Shown here: piece after piece, positions 1 through 7,433 of the stretch
How positions within the stretch are numbered: the stretch's first letter is position 1
Layout of the letters: each line of letters begins with the position of its first letter
Source of the DNA: Dyadobacter psychrophilus
GTDB lineage: Bacteria; Bacteroidota; Bacteroidia; Cytophagales; Spirosomataceae
Length of the DNA: 64,000 nucleotides
NCBI RefSeq assembly: GCF_900167945.1
Contig: NZ_FUZA01000002.1
Location: 992,001-1,056,000 of the forward strand
Direction of reading: 5' to 3'
Position numbers and translations under genes: made by a program
Notes under the pieces: generated by a model
Databases searched by the model: none
What the model was told of the DNA's origin: nothing
What the model saw: the letters and a program-made list of their open reading frames with translations, nothing else

Positions 1-1350
1 ACCTTTGACCAGATCCGTAGCGAGGCAACCGGGAAATGGGAAACGTTGCTATCCACGATCCAGGTAAAAGGCGGAACGGATAAGCAAAAACAAATGCTTT
101 ATTCAAGTTTGTACCGGTCGTTTCTCTGGCCAGCATTGCGCAGTGACGTGAATGGCGAGTTCACCGATGCCAAAAAGCAAGTCGCAAAAACGGGCTTCGA
201 TTATTATACAGAACCCTCACTATGGGATACTTACCGGAATAAGGATGTGCTGCTGGGACTAATTTCGCCAAAAGTAACATTGGATGTGATCAAATCTATG
301 AAGGATGTAGGCGATAAGAAGGGTTTTATTCCAACATTCTTTCACGGTGACCACGGCGCTTCGTCTATTGCAGGCGCTTACTTGCGTGGAATCAATGATT
401 TTGATATAAAAGGCACATATGAAATCTTGCTGAAAAACGCCAATGTCGAAGGCGGAGCGCGGCCTTACATTAAGGAATATAGGGCGTTGGGCTTTATCCC
501 GGACCCTGACATTGCAAATCCGGAAGTGGAGACCAAAGCTGCGGCCGGTGTTTCCAAAACGCTGGAATATTCCTATGACGATTACTCCGTGGCACAGATC
601 GCCAGGAGCCTGGGTGACACAGCTAATTACAGCAAGTTAATGGCACGGTCAAAGAGCTTCAAAAATATGTTTGATCCCTCGACAAGGTTCATGCGCGGAA
701 AACTGGCCAACGGCGAGTGGATCAAGCCATTTGACCCGCAATATCCTTATTACGAATACATGTATCGTGAAGCCAATGCCTGGCAGGTTTCATTCTTTGC
801 ACCGCATGATATGCCCGGTTTGATCGCTTTGTACGGAGGCGCGGCAGGCTTCGAGTCGAAGCTGGATTCGCTGTTTACTGTTCCCTGGAACCCCAAGCAC
901 ATCGCCCGGAATGTGGAAACAATGGTGGGCCAATATTGCCACGGCAACCAGCCGGATCACGAAGCGCCTTTTTCCTACCATTTTATTGGTAAACCAGAAA
1001 AATCACAAAAGCAGCTCGATAACATTCTCAACAATTTATATGGGATCGGCGAGAATGGGCTGGCACTTTGCGGGATGGATGATGCGGGAGAAATGTCGGC
1101 ATGGTATGTTTTTACGGCGTTGGGATTGTATCCGTTTTCAGCCACAGACCCCGAATATCTGGTGACGGTGCCGCTGTTTGACCAAGTCAAATGGAGAACA
1201 AGCAACGGGAAAGTCATTACCATCCGTAAGCCGGGCAGGGGCAGGGCGCTAACTGCCATTAAGGTGAACGGAAAGGAAAATAACGGCTATTTTGTTCCCC
1301 ATGATCTTTTTAAAAATGGTGGTGAAATTGAAATCGTTACAAAGGAGTGA
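1..1350 (+). CDS. GH92 family alpha-mannosidase, C-terminal part (5' truncated by window)
   Basis: The reading frame is open from the first base, so the N-terminus lies outside the window; the first ATG at 46 is internal. About 449 residues are visible. They match the catalytic half of GH92 exo-alpha-mannosidases, which are calcium-dependent inverting enzymes that trim mannose from N-glycans or mannans, usually in the periplasm or at the cell surface. Family marks are the GNQPDH block at about nt 943-960 (calcium and substrate region) and the G-x-DDxGxMSAWYVF block at about nt 1072-1113, which carries the proposed catalytic Asp pair. The C-terminal beta-sandwich appears complete and ends with TGA. 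It converges on the kinase gene 15 bp away. Signal peptide and exact linkage specificity cannot be judged. Confidence 0.9.
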   Translation, partial: TFDQIRSEATGKWETLLSTIQVKGGTDKQKQMLYSSLYRSFLWPALRSDVNGEFTDAKKQVAKTGFDYYTEPSLWDTYRNKDVLLGLISPKVTLDVIKSMKDVGDKKGFIPTFFHGDHGASSIAGAYLRGINDFDIKGTYEILLKNANVEGGARPYIKEYRALGFIPDPDIANPEVETKAAAGVSKTLEYSYDDYSVAQIARSLGDTANYSKLMARSKSFKNMFDPSTRFMRGKLANGEWIKPFDPQYPYYEYMYREANAWQVSFFAPHDMPGLIALYGGAAGFESKLDSLFTVPWNPKHIARNVETMVGQYCHGNQPDHEAPFSYHFIGKPEKSQKQLDNILNNLYGIGENGLALCGMDDAGEMSAWYVFTALGLYPFSATDPEYLVTVPLFDQVKWRTSNGKVITIRKPGRGRALTAIKVNGKENNGYFVPHDLFKNGGEIEIVTKE

Positions 1351-1365
1351 TTTGGCGTGTTAATC

Positions 1366-2634
1366 TTATGCATTAGGCTCCTGTTTTGACTGAAAGCGGA
1401 TTCTTACCAGCGTTCCGGTTTCCGGCCTGCTTTCAATATCCATGTTTGCTTTCATCAGTTCGCAGATTTTTTTAACAATGAAAAGGCCAAGTCCTTCGCT
1501 TTCCTTCACGTGCTCATTCTTATCGGCAAAAGTTGGGGCGGGTTTTTCGATGGGTAATTGCTTGTGAATTGCCGTGGTGTGGGAAGCCGGTTTGAGCTGA
1601 CCAACAAATAATGCTGCCGGCGTATTTTCCTCAAATCCAGGACCCGTATCCTGAATGCTCAAAACCCATCGGGAATCATTTTCATTGGCCCAGCTAACAT
1701 TTATTCCACCCTTTTCCGTGTATTTCAACGCATTATACAGCAGATTTTGCAAAATGCGCTGGATTTGGACTTTGTCGCTTGTTACTTCCAGCTTTTCAGG
1801 ACCTTCGGCATCGAGCGTTAGTTTGCGCAGTTCGGCAGCCGGCCGCACGTTTTCAACCATTTCCTTGATTAATGCACCCACATTAAAGCGTTTGATATTA
1901 AGCGTTTCCTGGCCTGCCTCAATACGGGCATAATCGCTTAGTTGAAGGAGCATATCGCGGACAGAGGTCAGATTGCGGTTGATAATGGTCATCAGCTCCG
2001 ATCTTTCTTCCTCCGTTGAAGGCGTCTGTGAAAGTTGAGAGGCCATTAGCATCACACTGAAACTCGAACGGAGATCATGGGAGCTATGTCGTAAATGTTC
2101 ATTTCTTTCTTTGGATACCTGATGCAACTGATCGAGCGCAGTCTGCAAGTTGGCAGCCTGTTCGGCGGCTGCGGTCTGCCGTAGTTCATTGTAATACAAA
2201 ATACTCCCTCTGTTCGCGTCCGAGTATAAGCGGTTAAGCTCGCGGTAAACGTGCGACGCATTTTCGGTGTTCAGTTTGGTATAACCGGGATCATAAAGTG
2301 CCACTTCATGGATCAGGACTGCGAAAAGGTGTTCCAATTCAATCATCAGTTCCTGTAAGGCATAACCACTTTGCCAACGGTGAAGCCCATGCTGGCTCGA
2401 AACTTCGACCGGATCATTTGAAGGTTTAGTCAGTTTGAGGCGATGATCGAGAATGTCGAGCAGTACGGGGACCTGATCGTTGAATTCTTCTCTTGAAAAA
2501 CTGCTTTTGCTGCTAAGCATGGGGTCCGCATCGCACCTTTCGCGCCATTTGTTGAGCAGAACTTCCCTGCGGGTGCGTAGAAATGCAGCCAGTTCTCCTG
2601 CCTGGGTCAGTTTTTCGGATTTATTTTTCGCCAT
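1366..2634 (-). CDS. Soluble sensor histidine kinase with RsbRD-like N-terminal domain
   Basis: This is a 422-residue kinase with no membrane segment, so it probably senses an intracellular cue or a partner protein. Residues ~15-150 are a helical region resembling the RsbRD/GlobinSensor-like N-terminal fold. A short linker leads to the dimerisation/phosphoacceptor helix with His186 in SSHDLRSSFSV. The ATPase domain shows the N box (NLLYNALKY, ~297-305), G1 box DTGPGF (329-334) and G2 box GLGLFIVKK (381-389). The segment between G1 and G2 is longer than usual and rich in Pro and Lys. No response regulator is adjacent; the lone receiver at 32132-32512 is one possible partner, which is only a guess. 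Confidence 0.85.
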   Translation of the reverse strand: MAKNKSEKLTQAGELAAFLRTRREVLLNKWRERCDADPMLSSKSSFSREEFNDQVPVLLDILDHRLKLTKPSNDPVEVSSQHGLHRWQSGYALQELMIELEHLFAVLIHEVALYDPGYTKLNTENASHVYRELNRLYSDANRGSILYYNELRQTAAAEQAANLQTALDQLHQVSKERNEHLRHSSHDLRSSFSVMLMASQLSQTPSTEEERSELMTIINRNLTSVRDMLLQLSDYARIEAGQETLNIKRFNVGALIKEMVENVRPAAELRKLTLDAEGPEKLEVTSDKVQIQRILQNLLYNALKYTEKGGINVSWANENDSRWVLSIQDTGPGFEENTPAALFVGQLKPASHTTAIHKQLPIEKPAPTFADKNEHVKESEGLGLFIVKKICELMKANMDIESRPETGTLVRIRFQSKQEPNA

Positions 2635-2652
2635 TTTGAGTAGGTATTTGTC

Positions 2653-2685
2653 AAAAAAAGGATTTCCTGCCTTCCAGCAAATACC
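2653..2685 (-). terminator. Intrinsic terminator of the GreA-like/small-peptide operon
   Basis: Read on the minus strand, GGTATTT and AAATCC form a stem with one bulged T around a 13-nt loop, followed directly by seven T residues (plus-strand A run 2653-2659). It lies after the stop of the 32-codon ORF at 2717, not directly after the GreA-like gene. That supports one transcript covering both. Confidence 0.5.
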
Positions 2686-2716
2686 ATACCCCGGTTTCAG
2701 AAATTGATCTGGATTT

Positions 2717-2815
2717 TTACAGCTTCAAGGTGATGACACAAAAAGCTATATACGCAGTAATGATCGCAAATGCAGACAGCATTGCGATCATGAAAGATTG
2801 TCGTGGCTTTTTCAT
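2717..2815 (-). CDS. Predicted 32-residue single-span membrane peptide, translationally coupled
   Basis: This ORF is too short for the usual gene-length cutoff. It starts at the ATG at 2815, which overlaps the TGA stop of the GreA-like gene (ATGA), and ends with TAA at 2717-2719. The peptide begins MKKPRQSFMIAML and continues as one hydrophobic stretch of about 20 residues, ending in a Lys-Leu tail. That gives a basic N-terminus followed by a single transmembrane helix. The overlap suggests coupled translation, and a terminator hairpin follows within about 35 nt. No homolog is recognised and the function is unknown. The alternative is a chance ORF in a short intergenic stretch. Confidence 0.5.
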   Translation of the reverse strand: MKKPRQSFMIAMLSAFAIITAYIAFCVITLKL

Positions 2816-3198
2816 ACGACTTGCCGTACGTCCAAAACCTGGAATTTTTTCATGCCGGCAGGCATTTTCCATTCCACCGTTTCGCCTTTGCAAAGCCCGA
2901 TCAATGCTGCGCCCATCGGCGTCAGAACGGAAATCTTCTTTTGTCTGATATCTGCAAAAGCGGGCATAACGATCGAAAACTCCATCTCTTTATTCGTGGT
3001 CAGCTCTCTCACTTTCACCTCGGAATTTAAACGGATGCTGTCGGGCGGCAATTCGTCGTTTTCCACCACAATGGCCCTGTTCAGTTCATAGGAAAGCGAC
3101 ATTTCGTTCGCGTTGGTGCTGCTGAAATTCTCGGCAAACTGCTTTAACATGCGAAAATCATCTTCACCCAGTATCACATGGTTTCTTTGTGTATTCAT
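2812..3198 (-). CDS. GreA/GreB/Rnk-family transcription factor
   Basis: The start is placed at the ATG at 3198 (MNTQRNHVILGEDDF), because the ten extra upstream residues look like untranslated leader. This gives 128 residues. The C-terminal half carries the GreA FKBP-like domain signature (ISVLTPMGAALIGLCKGETVEW, split here as residues ~88-109). The N-terminus is shorter than the ~75-residue coiled coil of true GreA and lacks a recognisable acidic tip. It is therefore closer to Rnk-type or short Gre-like proteins that bind RNA polymerase near the secondary channel without clear cleavage activity. Its stop overlaps the start of the 32-residue ORF. It is probably cytoplasmic. Confidence 0.75.
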   Translation of the reverse strand: MNTQRNHVILGEDDFRMLKQFAENFSSTNANEMSLSYELNRAIVVENDELPPDSIRLNSEVKVRELTTNKEMEFSIVMPAFADIRQKKISVLTPMGAALIGLCKGETVEWKMPAGMKKFQVLDVRQVV

Positions 3199-3254
3199 GA
3201 TAATTAAATTAAAAGTTAAAAATCCCAACGCCTCCCGGCATTGCGGATGTGCCC

Positions 3255-4205
3255 TTATGCGAAAGAGCTGGCCGCCAATTGGTGAAAAACCCGTTCATCC
3301 AACTTGTAGCGGTCGTTTAAGGTCAGGCTGCTCCGTGCATTAAAAAGCGCATGGTTCACCGCATTGTACATAAGCCAATAGGAGGGGCTGGCCCCTAAAA
3401 TCCGTTCTTCCAGCCGGAGCCTTTCTTGCGCCTGTTTGGCCAATTGGACCGGAATCGGTAGTTTTTTCAGCATCCCTTCATCTGCCTTTGTCATTGTGCG
3501 CTGCTGCAAATGTTCGTAAATAGTTGCCGTCAGCGTCGGTCGAGCCTTCTTTTGTCCAGCAAGCATTTCATAAAGCTGTGACTGAAAAAGTGCTGGTGTA
3601 AGTCGGCTGTGATGAATTTTGCGCAGTTCCTGGGTGCTTTTAACCGGTTGCTTCTTATCCTTTGTTTTGGGTTTTTCTTCCAGCCAATGTTGATAGTCTG
3701 GCAGCTTTCCAAAGGAATCGGCCCAGCCCATGAGGCCATTCTGGCAAATTTCCCGGTACATGCTCGTTCCGGGCTTGTTACCTTCGCTCGCCATGGTTGT
3801 AAATGTCTGTCCCTGAATAGTCAGCGGTGTTTTGCCATTGTAACTATTGGTCAGGATCATGCTGCGCTGCAAACTTTCACTCCCGACCGAAAACCCATCC
3901 GAAAGGATAATGCTGATGCTGAATTCGCCTGTACTCGTATATTTTATCTGAACCGTATAATTTTTCCCAAACACTTTGTCTATCACTTCACGGATCCAGA
4001 CGTTTGGAATAATGGTATAATCCGCGCTTTGAATGCCAAAAATCGTCTTTCTGCCGCGCAGCGGCTCACCGACGATAAGCTGCTGACGGTCCGTTGCTAT
4101 AATGTCGTAATCCGGCAAAAGATCGGTTAGCCAAACAGGGTTAACAGGATAACAGATGTCATCCCAGTTATCTGTTAAAACCGGTTGCGCACTAATATAA
4201 GTCAT
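3255..4205 (-). CDS. DUF932-like plasmid/phage-type protein
   Basis: This 316-residue soluble protein has no signal peptide. The pattern resembles the DUF932 family often found on phages and plasmids: a central RSMILTNSYNGK segment, a Lys-rich linker near residues 180-190, and a C-terminal YNAVNHALF...YKLDERVFHQL block. No catalytic residues are known for the family and its role is not established. The surrounding genes are ordinary chromosomal genes and I see no integrase, transposase or attachment repeat, so it looks like a domesticated or stranded cargo gene. The upstream region is AT-rich with an inverted repeat. The family call rests on remembered sequence pattern only. Confidence 0.55.
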   Translation of the reverse strand: MTYISAQPVLTDNWDDICYPVNPVWLTDLLPDYDIIATDRQQLIVGEPLRGRKTIFGIQSADYTIIPNVWIREVIDKVFGKNYTVQIKYTSTGEFSISIILSDGFSVGSESLQRSMILTNSYNGKTPLTIQGQTFTTMASEGNKPGTSMYREICQNGLMGWADSFGKLPDYQHWLEEKPKTKDKKQPVKSTQELRKIHHSRLTPALFQSQLYEMLAGQKKARPTLTATIYEHLQQRTMTKADEGMLKKLPIPVQLAKQAQERLRLEERILGASPSYWLMYNAVNHALFNARSSLTLNDRYKLDERVFHQLAASSFA

Positions 4206-4219
4206 CGCTCATTTTTATT

Positions 4220-4238
4220 TTTACAGTTGTAAATTTAC
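4220..4238. promoter_or_regulatory. Inverted repeat upstream of the DUF932-like gene (BlaI/MecI/CopY-box-like)
   Basis: TTTACA-GT-TGTAAA (4220-4233) is a perfect inverted repeat containing TACAnnTGTA, the core form of BlaI/MecI/CopY operators. It overlaps a second palindrome, GTAAATTTAC (4229-4238). It lies 15-33 bp before the start codon at 4205, where a repressor would block expression. No BlaI-type regulator gene is in the window. Confidence 0.35.
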
Positions 4239-4263
4239 AGCCATATTATCTTAAAACAAAATC

Positions 4264-4288
4264 CCGGCAGTTTAATTGCGCAAACCGG
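4264..4288 (-). terminator. Possible terminator after the DUF4932 gene
   Basis: CCGG arms at 4264-4267 and 4285-4288 can pair, extended by AAA/TTT with a three-base bulge. A T-rich run follows on the minus strand, and a seven-T run follows on the plus strand. It sits 25 nt beyond the stop at 4313. The stem is weak. Confidence 0.3.
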
Positions 4289-4312
4289 TTTTTTTCTAAA
4301 TAAATGCTTCTA

Positions 4313-5449
4313 TTATTTGGATGTTTTCTCCCGGAGCCGCTCCATAGCACGCTCAACGGCTTGCATATAGGAGCCATTTTTGCTTGCATTATAGCTTTCC
4401 AGTTCCTTTAACAATTCCGGCAGATAAATGAATTTGCGGTTAGCAATGTAATGTTCTTTTAAAGCCATGGCGTCGGCCATGTTGCCAAGATTTTGCGCAA
4501 TGACTATCTCGCCAGCTCTTACAAAATGTTCGTACAAGCATGATTTCCAGGTTGTATATGCCTGGTCGGACATGGCTTGGGAGATTGGTTCATATAAGCT
4601 TTCGGTCGCGGTTATCATTTCGGCGGGAAGGCGGTCTATTGCGGAATTGACGAATGAATGTCCAAACTCGTGTGTACTGAGTTCGAGCAGATGTTTTTTG
4701 TTGTCAAAACCCATATTTAGCTGCGAATCAACATGATAAACCGGGGGCGCGAATGATCCGAAAATATGAAAAGCATGTGTTTTTTCACCGGCTTTGTATT
4801 TAACGCCAAAGCCCATTCCCGCCGGGATCATCAGGCTCGGCAGCAGGTTGTAGCTATCTAGATGTCCCTGGTAGAAACTTTCCATAGCAGGCACAAAACG
4901 ACTGTCCGGTAGCCCGGCCGTAACCTGACTTTTTGCATTTTCATATTTGCAAGCATTCTGCTGCATATACAATTCAAAATCCACTTCCCTGTATAGCCCG
5001 TTCATGGCATCAATAAAAGCAGATGCATTCGCTCTGGCTTCGGTCGAATCGCCTTTCGGAGAAAACCTGCGATAATAGGCAAGCGCGATATCATTATCCA
5101 GTTTGGCATGTGGAAACTCGTCCAGTTGAACCAGCAGATTCAGAAAATAGTCGAGCCAGATGTTTTGTGCAAAACCGATTGCAACCGCCAGGTGTTTGCT
5201 GCCTGCGTGGGATTTGTATTGCTTGTATACATCCAGGCCATATGCGTAACGGGCTTTGGTTCTGCTGGAATAACCAGCTGTTTCAGATTGCCCACCTTCG
5301 TATCCAAGGAAATATACAAATCCGAGCAGCTCAACATTCTTATTGATTTTTATCACAAAACCATGGTCACCGCGACCAGGGCTGGTTTGCTGCGAAAAAG
5401 ATGGAATGGACCAAAATAAAGTGGCCATGAGGAGAAGTTGCTTGTGCAT
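4313..5449 (-). CDS. Secreted DUF4932-type protein with HEFGH metalloprotease motif
   Basis: The start is placed at the ATG at 5449, because MHKQLLLMATLFWSIPSFSQ is a clean signal peptide cleaved near residue 20; the longer frame adds a charged leader that would hide it. The mature protein is about 358 residues. HEFGH at residues 260-264 matches the zinc-binding HExxH motif, and Glu307 in CLYEHFV could be a third ligand. This resembles DUF4932 proteins of Bacteroidota, thought to be exported peptidase-like proteins with unknown substrate. Upstream on the same strand lies an AraC regulator with membrane helices, and the gap carries repeats that could be its site. Confidence 0.65.
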   Translation of the reverse strand: MHKQLLLMATLFWSIPSFSQQTSPGRGDHGFVIKINKNVELLGFVYFLGYEGGQSETAGYSSRTKARYAYGLDVYKQYKSHAGSKHLAVAIGFAQNIWLDYFLNLLVQLDEFPHAKLDNDIALAYYRRFSPKGDSTEARANASAFIDAMNGLYREVDFELYMQQNACKYENAKSQVTAGLPDSRFVPAMESFYQGHLDSYNLLPSLMIPAGMGFGVKYKAGEKTHAFHIFGSFAPPVYHVDSQLNMGFDNKKHLLELSTHEFGHSFVNSAIDRLPAEMITATESLYEPISQAMSDQAYTTWKSCLYEHFVRAGEIVIAQNLGNMADAMALKEHYIANRKFIYLPELLKELESYNASKNGSYMQAVERAMERLREKTSK

Positions 5450-5484
5450 AATGGAATGTCGAATTGGGTTGGTTCGGAGCAAAG

Positions 5485-5552
5485 CAAACGGATAGTCCGC
5501 TTCTCTGCGCCTCGAAACACTTTTCCGGACGTCCGGAATCATGATCCCGGAC
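5485..5552 (-). promoter_or_regulatory. Promoter/operator region of the DUF4932 gene
   Basis: On the minus strand, GTCCGG occurs at 5552-5547 and again at 5530-5525, exactly 22 bp apart. The proximal copy is also half of the perfect 16-bp palindrome TTCCGGACGTCCGGAA (5523-5538). A near-match to the Bacteroidota -7 element, TCCGTTTG, lies at 5492-5485. The spacing suits an AraC-type dimer binding upstream of the polymerase. Confidence 0.35.
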
Positions 5553-5587
5553 ATGTGAATATCCGCTCAGAATGCATTTCAGAAGTT

Positions 5588-6676
5588 TTATTTGTGCACC
5601 AACAGATATTGCGACGGAGACTTGCCGGTATGCTGGCGGAACACCTGGTTGAATGTTGATTTGGAATTAAAACCTGCTTCAAACGCAAGAGCCAGCACCG
5701 TCTTATGCTGTTCTTTCGGATCGCCTAGTTTGCGGATCACTTCTTCCACACGAAAACGGTTAACGAAATTGTTGAAGTTGGAAGCGCAATGCGTGTTGAT
5801 CAGATAGGAAACATACCGGGAAGGCAAATGTAATGTGGCGGCTAATTCTTCCAAAGTAAGCTTGGACTGCGTGTGCAAGCTATCCTGCACAAATGCGGCA
5901 TGAAGCCGTTTCAGCTCGGCCAGGTCATCGTAATTCAGAAAGTCGGGCTTTTCTACAACTTTTGGTTTTACCAAAACAGGCAAATTAAAAAACGTCGGGC
6001 TCAGATATCCAATGTAACCCAGGCCAAAAAGGCAAATCGTCAGAAGCGCTTCGACACTTGCAAAAACAGGCCATTCCAAAACCACTCCTGCAAACCATAA
6101 GATTGTCAGGACGAGCAGGAAACCGAAAAGACCGTAGAGCCGGAAGTATCCTCGGATGGTCAGCGGCAATCCATTGTTCTTCCAGTCCGACTGAAAAGCG
6201 AATAATTTCCGACCGTAAACGGCCAATACTATACACATACCAATGATCGGCAGCAGCTCCGTAAGGAAAAACCAGATTGGGATGTCGAGCAAAGATGGAA
6301 ATGATTTGCCAGTCCACCGCGCATAACTGTGCCATAATGACCTGATTGTCAATTCAAGCAGAATTGGGGTAAAGAAGAGCCAATAACGTTTTCTGAAAAC
6401 ATAATCCTGATCGGTTGTAAGCTTGGCAAAGAACCATAATGACAGCGGAAGCAACAAGTAACTTTGAATGTTCCAAAACGGAATGGCATAGGAGGCTTTA
6501 TGGTAACGAACCTGTATTCCCCACGCGTTCAGGATCTCCAAAGCAAGCACAAACAGGATAATGCCCAAAAATATACTGGCGCGCTCTCTTTTTATTCCCC
6601 TGAAAATCAGCGAAATGCTCAGTATGATTCCCTGTCCAAACGCTAGCAGATACAGGATCGCCTTCCAGTTTTCCAT
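5588..6676 (-). CDS. AraC-family regulator with seven-helix membrane N-terminus
   Basis: The start is taken at the ATG at 6676 (MENWKAILYLLAFGQG), giving 362 residues. Residues ~1-225 contain about seven hydrophobic segments, a sensor layout common in Bacteroidota AraC proteins. Residues ~255-360 form a two-helix-turn-helix AraC DNA-binding domain, with the second motif reading LALAFEAGFNSKSTFNQVFRQHTGKSPSQY. It probably senses an envelope signal and binds DNA from the membrane. The downstream DUF4932 gene, with 22-bp-spaced repeats between them, is the natural candidate target. The first ATG of the frame (6709) would only add a short polar extension. Confidence 0.85.
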   Translation of the reverse strand: MENWKAILYLLAFGQGIILSISLIFRGIKRERASIFLGIILFVLALEILNAWGIQVRYHKASYAIPFWNIQSYLLLPLSLWFFAKLTTDQDYVFRKRYWLFFTPILLELTIRSLWHSYARWTGKSFPSLLDIPIWFFLTELLPIIGMCIVLAVYGRKLFAFQSDWKNNGLPLTIRGYFRLYGLFGFLLVLTILWFAGVVLEWPVFASVEALLTICLFGLGYIGYLSPTFFNLPVLVKPKVVEKPDFLNYDDLAELKRLHAAFVQDSLHTQSKLTLEELAATLHLPSRYVSYLINTHCASNFNNFVNRFRVEEVIRKLGDPKEQHKTVLALAFEAGFNSKSTFNQVFRQHTGKSPSQYLLVHK

Positions 6677-6732
6677 GTGGTCATTGCGAAGTAATGATAA
6701 ATATATCAAACAATTAATATAATAATTCTAAT

Positions 6733-7305
6733 TTAAGAACGCTTTTTGCGCAGCTCGCTCAAATATTCCGGCGTGAAGCCAAGATAGGAGGCCAGCAAAT
6801 ATTGTGGCACACGCTGAACGAATTGCGGGTAGTTCTCGACAAAATGCTGATAGAGCTTTTCCCGTGACATGTCGTGGTGAAATTTCATCCGCACCTGGGC
6901 AGCGCCGTAACCGCGCTGGTATATGAAGCGGAAATATCTTTCCAGTTTGGGGAATTGTTGCAAAAGCTTTTCCTGTGCCGCCAGATCAATCACCATCAAC
7001 TGCGAATTCTCCACGGCCTGAATCGTGAAACCGGTGTTGTTCTGCAATGTAAATGCTGAAAAGTCGGTAAGCCACCAGTTTTCCAGGGCAAACTGAATGG
7101 TTTGTTCAATTCCTTTTTCACTCAGATGAAACATGCGGATGCAGCCTTCCACAACAAAGAAAAGCGACGAACAGGGTTGGCCGACCTCCACAAGATTTTG
7201 CTTCTTTTTCACGCGGACGGATTGGAAAAACGATAATAGCAGCGCTTCATCTTCCGAAGCCACGTCAACCTGCTTGCTGATATGTTCGATAAGCGGATGC
7301 CTCAT
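6733..7305 (-). CDS. Crp/Fnr-family transcription regulator
   Basis: This 190-residue protein has a cyclic-nucleotide-binding-like beta-barrel at about residues 20-120 (VEVGQPCSSLFFVVEGCIRMF). It ends in a compact helix-turn-helix (VPQYLLASYLGFTPEYLSELRKKR) that reaches the last residue. Such short Crp-like proteins are abundant in Bacteroidota. The effector is unknown, since the Arg/Ser phosphate-binding cassette of true CRP is not evident. It sits between an AraC gene and a divergent alpha-amylase gene, which it might control. Confidence 0.8.
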   Translation of the reverse strand: MRHPLIEHISKQVDVASEDEALLLSFFQSVRVKKKQNLVEVGQPCSSLFFVVEGCIRMFHLSEKGIEQTIQFALENWWLTDFSAFTLQNNTGFTIQAVENSQLMVIDLAAQEKLLQQFPKLERYFRFIYQRGYGAAQVRMKFHHDMSREKLYQHFVENYPQFVQRVPQYLLASYLGFTPEYLSELRKKRS

Positions 7306-7433
7306 GGCCTGGCTTTGATTAGGATCAATGCGGGCGAAATTAGTGAATGTTGTTTTAATACAGTTGCGCCGGTATGGTTATTTATGCTGAAAATGCAGCT
7401 GCATTTAATCCCGTAGCGCTTCATTGATATTTT

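Noticed and set aside
5023..5346. Plus-strand ORF with many Cys and Arg opposite DUF4932
   Set aside because: Antisense shadow of a clear gene.
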